From positions 1 to 64,000 of the forward strand of contig CAVRAP010000002.1 in NCBI GenBank assembly GCA_963718995.1: a DNA stretch of 64,000 nucleotides, in the 5' to 3' direction. The translations under genes and the position numbers were made by a program. Shown one piece after another: positions 59,249-64,000 of the stretch. How positions within the stretch are numbered: position 1 is the stretch's first letter; each line of letters starts with the position of its first letter. This stretch comes from UBA4744 sp963718995 (GTDB lineage Bacteria > Actinomycetota > Acidimicrobiia > Spongiisociales > UBA4744). The notes beneath the pieces are model-generated. The model was given only the letters and a program-made list of their open reading frames with translations. It searched no databases and was not told where the DNA came from.

Positions 59249-60006
59249 AGATTGTCCGGATCCGTACCGATGAAGGTATCGCTTACGGGGGCGCCGAACC
59301 CGAGGGCATCCGGGTCTATCAGGGGTCACCCCTGGTGGCCTGGGAGCCGACCGAGGTTGTGGTCCCCTTCGAACAAGCGCACCTCCTCGCCCCGGTGTTT
59401 CCAACGAAAGTCGTGGCCGTCGGTAAGAACTATGTGGAGCATGCAGAGGAGATGGGTTCGGATGTTCCCGATAGCCCCATCCTCTTCATGAAACCCGCCA
59501 CGGCGGTGATCGGGCCGGGCGTTCCGGTGGTCTACCCGCCGGACTCGGAGAACGTTCACCACGAAGCGGAGCTGGCGGTGGTCATCGGTGCCGTGGCCCG
59601 AAACGTCAAGGCCGAGGATGTACAGAGCGTGATACTTGGCTACACAGCCGCCAATGATGTGACCGCTCGCGATCTGCAACGGCGGGATGGCCAATGGACT
59701 CGCGGGAAGGGCTTCGACACGTTTTGTCCGCTCGGACCGGCGATCGAAACCGAATTGGATCCGCTGGTTGGACTCAGTATTGAGTGCCGGGTCAACGGAG
59801 AGGTGCGCCAGTCGGGTTCGACGGCCGACATGGTGTTCGGGGTGGCCGAGTTGATCGAATTCATCACCAGGGTGATGACGCTCTTGCCCGGTGATGTGGT
59901 CCTCACGGGAACCCCGTCCGGGGTGGGCCCGGTGGTTCCCGGCGATCGGATGGAAGTCGAGGTCGAAGGCATCGGCGTTCTGTTCAATCCGGTGGGCCGG
60001 CTATGA
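59245..60006 (+). CDS. Fumarylacetoacetate hydrolase family protein
   Basis: A 253-residue FAH-fold enzyme: VAVGKNYVEHAEEMG, FMKPATAVIGPG, the metal-site Glu-x-Glu in HHEAELAVVIG, TAANDVTARDLQRRDGQW, GKGFDTFCPLGP and LTGTPSGVGPV. These are the conserved FAHD residues for decarboxylases, hydratases and hydrolases of 2-oxo acids; the precise reaction is not deducible. It overlaps the gltX start. Confidence 0.9.
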   Translation: MKIVRIRTDEGIAYGGAEPEGIRVYQGSPLVAWEPTEVVVPFEQAHLLAPVFPTKVVAVGKNYVEHAEEMGSDVPDSPILFMKPATAVIGPGVPVVYPPDSENVHHEAELAVVIGAVARNVKAEDVQSVILGYTAANDVTARDLQRRDGQWTRGKGFDTFCPLGPAIETELDPLVGLSIECRVNGEVRQSGSTADMVFGVAELIEFITRVMTLLPGDVVLTGTPSGVGPVVPGDRMEVEVEGIGVLFNPVGRL

Positions 60007-61451
60007 GCGTTCGGGTTCGTATCGCTCCATCCCCGACCGGGTTCTTGCACGTCGGCAACGCCCGGTCGGCCCTGTTCAATTGGCTCTATGCCCGTCATAC
60101 CGGCGGCACGTTCATTTTGCGCATCGATGACACCGATGTGGCTCGCTCCGACCAGGAATATGAAGACGACGTTCTGGCCGGACTGGCCTGGATGGGCCTC
60201 GATTGGGATGAAGGTATCGGCGTGGGCGGCAAGCACGGAACCTACCGGCAGAGCGATCGACTTGATCGTTACGCGGAGGTCGCCGGTCAGTTGCTGGCCG
60301 GCGGCGATGCCTATTACTGCTTCTGCACTCCGGCCGAGTTGGATGAGCGCCGCAAAAAGGCGCAAGCCGAGGGGCGGCCCCCCGGCTACGACAGACGGTG
60401 CCGGCTCCTCGACCCGGCCGAGTCCCTTCGGCGCAAGGACCAGGGTGAAGCGGCCGTTATTCGCCTGGGCGTACCCCGCCCTGGAGTAACTACGTTCGAA
60501 GATATCGTGCGAGACGAGGTTCGCTTCGACCATGACGCGATCGATGACTTCGTATTGGTTCGGTCGGACGGGGGGCCCACCTACCACCTGGCTTCTACCG
60601 TCGACGATGTTGACTACGAAATCACCCACGTTGCCCGGGGCGAGGATCTCCTGCCCTCCACCCCGAAACACATTCTCATCACTCAGGCGATGGGAGGTAC
60701 CGTCCCGACGTACGCGCATCTTCCGTTGTTGTTCGGTCCGGATGGAAAGAAGCTCTCGAAGCGCCACGGCGATGTTTCTCTGAAGGCATACCGGGAGGGC
60801 GGTTTTCTGCCCGAAGCCATGTTCAACTACATGTGCCTGCTCGGTTGGTCTTACGAGGCTGAAACCACGGTCTTCACGAGGGAGCAGGCCATCGAGCGTT
60901 TCGACCTCGCAGCCGTCTCGAAGAATGCCGCCGTGTTTGATCCTGAGAAGCTCGAGTGGATGAACGGGGTCTACATTCGAGAGCTGGATTCCGCCGACTT
61001 CGTCGATCGTGTCATTCCGTTCGTCGAGAACGATCTGGGTCGGGAGCTGTCCGGGGCGGAACGCGAGCAACTGATGGCGTTGGGGCCGCTGGTCCAGGAG
61101 CGCGTCAAGGTGCTCACCGGAGTTCCCGAGATGATGAGCTTCGTTCTGACTGCATCGCTGACATACGACGAGAAGTCATGGCGCAAAGTCATGGAAACGG
61201 AGACGACTCCGTCCGCCCTGGATGCTGCAATCGATCGCCTGGCCGCCGTGGGGGAATGGACGGCTGCGGCCATCGAGACGGAGCTCCGGGCCATGCTCGA
61301 TGATCTGGAGCTCAACGCTCGCAAGGGCTTGCAGCCCGTCCGCGTGGCCACGACCGGATCGACGGTCAGTCCGCCCCTCTTTGAGACCCTCGAGGTATTA
61401 GGTCGCGACAAGACCCTCGATCGGCTCCGCTCTGCTCGCGCAAGGCTCTAG
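60003..61451 (+). CDS. gltX: Glutamyl-tRNA synthetase, probably non-discriminating
   Basis: Charges tRNA-Glu, and in this organism likely tRNA-Gln as well, for correction by GatCAB. 482 residues: HIGH region APSPTGFLHVGNARSALF, FCTPAELDERR, the KMSKS loop GKKLSKRHGDVSL, and the C-terminal anticodon domain. ATG 60003. A tRNA-Glu gene follows 60 bp downstream. Confidence 0.95.
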   Translation: MSVRVRIAPSPTGFLHVGNARSALFNWLYARHTGGTFILRIDDTDVARSDQEYEDDVLAGLAWMGLDWDEGIGVGGKHGTYRQSDRLDRYAEVAGQLLAGGDAYYCFCTPAELDERRKKAQAEGRPPGYDRRCRLLDPAESLRRKDQGEAAVIRLGVPRPGVTTFEDIVRDEVRFDHDAIDDFVLVRSDGGPTYHLASTVDDVDYEITHVARGEDLLPSTPKHILITQAMGGTVPTYAHLPLLFGPDGKKLSKRHGDVSLKAYREGGFLPEAMFNYMCLLGWSYEAETTVFTREQAIERFDLAAVSKNAAVFDPEKLEWMNGVYIRELDSADFVDRVIPFVENDLGRELSGAEREQLMALGPLVQERVKVLTGVPEMMSFVLTASLTYDEKSWRKVMETETTPSALDAAIDRLAAVGEWTAAAIETELRAMLDDLELNARKGLQPVRVATTGSTVSPPLFETLEVLGRDKTLDRLRSARARL

Positions 61452-61510
61452 AACCGCTCTCACGCAAGTTCGGCCAAGCCAGACCCTGCGCTACCATGCC
61501 GTCCGGTGCT

Positions 61511-61586
61511 GGCCCCGTCGTCCAGCGGCCTAGGACGTCGGCCTTTCAAGCCGGTAACGCGGGTTCGAATCCCGTCGGGGCTACCA
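61511..61586 (+). tRNA. tRNA-Glu, anticodon UUC (TTC)
   Basis: A 76-base cloverleaf with encoded CCA. The 7-bp acceptor stem pairs GGCCCCG with CGGGGCT (first pair G-U). Anticodon stem TCGGC / GCCGG around loop CTTTCAA gives anticodon TTC. T-arm has the GTTCGAATC loop region. Possible TACCAT promoter box at 61492. It follows gltX. Confidence 0.95.
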
Positions 61587-61726
61587 AATAGGACTTTCCA
61601 ACGGTCTTTATGGGCTTCTTGGAATTCGACCACCTCAGTCCATTTCCGGGGCGGTTACCAGAGGTACCGATTAGGGTCTTACCACCGGCTGGCTCGACGT
61701 GCCGGGTGGCGAAAGGCGGCAACTCT

Positions 61727-62119
61727 TTGACATCGAACCGAACGCTGTGGATCCTGCAAACCGTTTTCGGCGTGTACTTCGTGGCCGTCGGCATCCTGCA
61801 TTTCATCGTTCCGGAGGGGCTCCCGAACCTGATGTCCTGGATGTATGACTTGTCCGACGGCTTGCACGTCGCCAGCGGCATCGCCGAGATTCTCGGGGGA
61901 CTGGGCCTCATTCTGCCCGGACTCACCAAGCTCTACCCCGAGCTCACCGTTCTCGCAGCTTTTGGCCTCGTGGCGGTGATGATCGGTGCGGCCATCTGGC
62001 ATGCCGGCCGTGGAGAGCCCTCGAACATTGTCAACAACGTGGTGCTGGCTGCCATTGTTGGCTACATCGGATACGCCCGCTGGAAAGTGACACCGCTCGC
62101 CGGTCGCGCAGCCGTTTGA
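61727..62119 (+). CDS. DoxX-like membrane protein
   Basis: A 130-residue protein with four helices (TLWILQTVFGVYFVAVGILHF; GIAEILGGLGLIL; LTVLAAFGLVAVMIGAAIW; NNVVLAAIVGYIGYA), the pattern of the DoxX/DUF417-like family, whose members take part in redox or electron-transfer membrane complexes in some species. TTG 61727 is chosen with GAAAGGCGG upstream; GTG 61706 is the in-frame alternative. Confidence 0.7.
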   Translation: MTSNRTLWILQTVFGVYFVAVGILHFIVPEGLPNLMSWMYDLSDGLHVASGIAEILGGLGLILPGLTKLYPELTVLAAFGLVAVMIGAAIWHAGRGEPSNIVNNVVLAAIVGYIGYARWKVTPLAGRAAV

Positions 62120-62126
62120 ACGATAG

Positions 62127-62900
62127 CTAGCCGGTTGAGAGCGCGGCCAGGACCCGGAGTCTGTCGACCAGCGAAGGGTCTCCTACCGCGGTCAGGTGGT
62201 CGCCTGGCGTGCGCCCCCAGATGAAGAGATCGAGATCGCCTGCCGTTCCACGCAGGACTGTGGTTGGTTGGTCCATCTCGGCGAACACGATGCCAGGCTC
62301 GTTCCGGTACTCGGTGCCCGACTCGGAGCCTGTCCCGGACCAGGTGATGAAGCGCATTGACCAGGAACCCGGTTGGTCGGTGCACTCGAGGGTCAAGGTG
62401 TCTGCGGTCTCTGTCGCGCTGGCCCAGCGGGGATACCCCTCGATCATGACGGTCAAGACCTCGTCGATGCCGTCGGCGGCCAGCCCGGCCTCGACCGGAT
62501 TGACGATGCCATGGCCGAGCTCCGCATCGACTCGGTGGATCGCGGTTTCGTGAGCCATGCGTCGGTACCAGAACCCGACCGTCTGATCAGCGGGATACCA
62601 GGAATACACCGTTAGTGAAGGGTCGGTATTCGCCAGGGTCTCCAGAAGCAATTCGGAACCGGCCCGAAACCAGTCGATCAGCCCGTGCTCAGGAGGCTCG
62701 GCCAGGTCGGGCCCTCCATCCATCCGACGCTCCCGAACGATCTGCTCTTTCTGGCGTTGGACCGCACCGGTATGCCCGACCACATCGCGCACCGTCCAGC
62801 CGGGACAGCTCGGAACGGCCGGATCGAGCCCGAGGGTGGCGGCATCCGCCAGCGCAGCGCTGTCGCGGCGTATGGCCGCGAGGTAGGACGTCCAGTTCAT
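62127..62900 (-). CDS. DinB-like / mycothiol-dependent maleylpyruvate isomerase family protein
   Basis: A 257-residue protein. The N-terminal DinB-like bundle has CPGWTVRDVVGHTGAVQRQ (metal His) and YRRMAHETAIHRVDAELG (second metal site His and Glu). The C-terminal part is a beta/alpha domain (TVLRGTAGDLDLFIWGR), the usual layout of the TIGR03083 group. Such proteins use mycothiol in some actinobacteria; the substrate is unknown. ATG 62900 is chosen; GTG 62912 is possible. Confidence 0.82.
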   Translation of the reverse strand: MNWTSYLAAIRRDSAALADAATLGLDPAVPSCPGWTVRDVVGHTGAVQRQKEQIVRERRMDGGPDLAEPPEHGLIDWFRAGSELLLETLANTDPSLTVYSWYPADQTVGFWYRRMAHETAIHRVDAELGHGIVNPVEAGLAADGIDEVLTVMIEGYPRWASATETADTLTLECTDQPGSWSMRFITWSGTGSESGTEYRNEPGIVFAEMDQPTTVLRGTAGDLDLFIWGRTPGDHLTAVGDPSLVDRLRVLAALSTG

Positions 62901-63003
62901 CAAGGCTGTCACGATACCCCTTCGATCCCCGGGTTGCCCGGATCAGTTGACCGGACCGGGTGCATGGGCCAATATCAGACAACGACCTGCCACGGGAGGG
63001 CTC

Positions 63004-63924
63004 ATGACCGGGCACGATGAGGAGAACGGAACCGAAGAACTGGATGTCGACGAAGAGAAGGAGTCGGAACAACCCGACGAGGTCACTCCACCTTCCGGTG
63101 TGGGCATCCCCGCCCGGCTCGAGTCCGATGTGAGAAGAACCCAGCGCAAGAAGCTGAAGCGCTCCTTCTACGAAGCAGAACTCGTGCGCCTTCAGGAGGA
63201 ACTGGTCAAACTCCAGTACTGGATCAAAGAGAATGGTCTCAAGGTGGTTGTGCTCTTCGAAGGGCGGGACGCGGCCGGCAAAGGAGGCGTTATCAAGCGC
63301 ATCACGGAGCGGACCAATCCCCGGATCGTTCGCGTGGTTGCCCTCGGTACTCCGAGCGATCGGGAGAAGACCCAGTGGTATTTCCAGCGCTACGTGCCTC
63401 ACCTCCCGGCTGAGGGCGAGATGGTGCTTTTTGACCGGAGTTGGTACAACCGGGCCGGCGTCGAGCGGGTGATGGGGTTTTGTTCCGAGGAGGAGTACCG
63501 GGAGTTCCTGAGGTCATGTCCGGAGTTTGAGCGGATGCTGGTCCGCTCCGGAGTGATCCTGCTCAAGTACTGGTTCTCGGTCAGCGATGAAGAGCAGGAG
63601 CGCCGGTTCCACAAGCGTATGCAGGACCCCCGGCGCCGGTGGAAACTCAGCCCGATGGATCTCGAGTCGAGAATGAAGTGGCTGGAGTACTCCAAGGCGA
63701 AGGACATTATGTTCTCGCACACCGACATCAAGCAAGCGCCCTGGTATGTGGTCGATGCCGACGACAAACGGCGGGCTCGCCTGAACTGCATCAGCCACGT
63801 GCTTATGCAAATACCGTTTGAGGACATCACACCGGCTCCTATCGGATTGCCGCCGCGGCCACCCGAAACCGGCTACGTCCGCCCGCCGATGGAGGACCAG
63901 ACCTTCGTTCCCGACAAGTACTAG
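63004..63924 (+). CDS. ppk2: Polyphosphate kinase 2
   Basis: A 306-residue PPK2-family kinase that moves phosphate between polyphosphate and nucleotides. After an acidic N-terminal tail (about residues 1-40), Walker A is EGRDAAGKGGVIKRI (87-95), then GTPSDREKTQWYFQRY, the Walker B region FDRSWYNRAGVERVMGF with Asp144, and HTDIKQAPWYVVDADDKRRARLN. It belongs to the class I group that phosphorylates NDPs or ADP; direction is not readable from sequence. ATG 63004 follows GGGAGGG. Confidence 0.93.
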   Translation: MTGHDEENGTEELDVDEEKESEQPDEVTPPSGVGIPARLESDVRRTQRKKLKRSFYEAELVRLQEELVKLQYWIKENGLKVVVLFEGRDAAGKGGVIKRITERTNPRIVRVVALGTPSDREKTQWYFQRYVPHLPAEGEMVLFDRSWYNRAGVERVMGFCSEEEYREFLRSCPEFERMLVRSGVILLKYWFSVSDEEQERRFHKRMQDPRRRWKLSPMDLESRMKWLEYSKAKDIMFSHTDIKQAPWYVVDADDKRRARLNCISHVLMQIPFEDITPAPIGLPPRPPETGYVRPPMEDQTFVPDKY

Positions 63925-63968
63925 TACGACGGGGATGGGAGCGCAGTCGGTGGGCGGCGGGCGCTCGC

Positions 63969-63987
63969 CTGCTTCTGACCGAAGCAG
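63969..63987. terminator. Hairpin after ppk2
   Basis: CTGCTTC-TGACC-GAAGCAG, a perfect 7-bp stem 45 bp after the ppk2 stop and near the window's right edge. No T-tract; likely but unproven terminator. Confidence 0.45.
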
Positions 63988-64000
63988 CAGCCAACGCAGC

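Noticed and set aside
59640..61070. A 476-residue reverse open frame opposite gltX
   Set aside because: Antisense shadow of a certain gene; no recognisable motif.
1..64000. Mobile elements, prophage or CRISPR arrays
   Set aside because: No transposase, integrase or phage motifs, no terminal inverted repeats, and no regularly spaced short repeats seen; the only notable direct repeat is the 180-bp tandem unit.

Overview
The window is a 64 kb, high-GC, gene-dense stretch of bacterial chromosome with short intergenic gaps, no insertion sequences, no CRISPR array and no phage genes. The content points to Actinomycetota, most plausibly an Acidimicrobiia-like lineage. The evidence is MurA with Asp in place of the catalytic Cys, the mnmA / MetE-like / ligA gene order, a mycothiol-superfamily DinB-like protein, a lone Flp pilin, the indirect Glu-tRNA(Gln) route (gatCAB), and several genes whose -10 box lies 6-7 bases before the start codon (leaderless mRNAs). 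The placement is inference from gene families; no 16S gene is present.

Layout. 1-8.7 kb: 3' -truncated metG, an ABC exporter pair, a small membrane protein, archaeal-type class I aldolase, and a TetR + ABC exporter operon whose permease is an internal duplication. 9-15.3 kb: a bacterial microcompartment (BMC) operon, the most interesting part of the window. A divergent HTH/coiled-coil regulator faces rpiB-like isomerase, deoC aldolase, BMC-T, BMC-H, BMC-P, CoA-acylating aldehyde dehydrogenase, a second BMC-T and two more BMC-P genes. All three enzymes start with an encapsulation-peptide-like helix. This gene set matches the sugar-phosphate-utilising (SPU) class of metabolosome: deoxyribose-5-phosphate would be split by DeoC to glyceraldehyde-3-phosphate and acetaldehyde, and the aldehyde oxidised to acetyl-CoA inside a shell. 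The locus carries a 180-bp tandem duplication that leaves a stand-alone 30-residue encapsulation-peptide minigene.

15.3-30 kb: M48 protease, CDF-like and MFS transporters, DUF4126, an esterase lipoprotein, pgl, housekeeping rpiB, murA, a SpoIID-type protein, a NifU-like protein, meaB, enoyl-CoA hydratase, a hot-dog protein, a zinc-metalloprotease-like membrane protein and an SRPBCC protein. 30-39 kb: cysteine desulfurase, mnmA, MetE-like, ligA and a DUF3105 lipoprotein, then dapC-dapD-dapE for lysine and meso-diaminopimelate. 39-43 kb: dodecin, Flp pilin, glgA and a GH57 amylase. 43-51 kb: ArsC-like reductase, EEP phosphatase/nuclease, gatC-gatA-gatB, a HAD hydrolase and a tungstate-type ABC importer. 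51.6-64 kb: agmatinase family, universal stress protein, serA, pgpA, S9 peptidase, branched-chain aminotransferase, an unknown gene, PaaI thioesterase, FAH family, gltX, tRNA-Glu(UUC), DoxX-like, a DinB-like protein and PPK2.

Quality caution: at least ten genes, including gatB, which should be essential here, carry single-base frameshifts, mostly one extra base, many in short homopolymers. This looks more like residual indel errors in the assembly than real gene death. I annotate these as CDS with apparent frameshifts and say where each shift lies.
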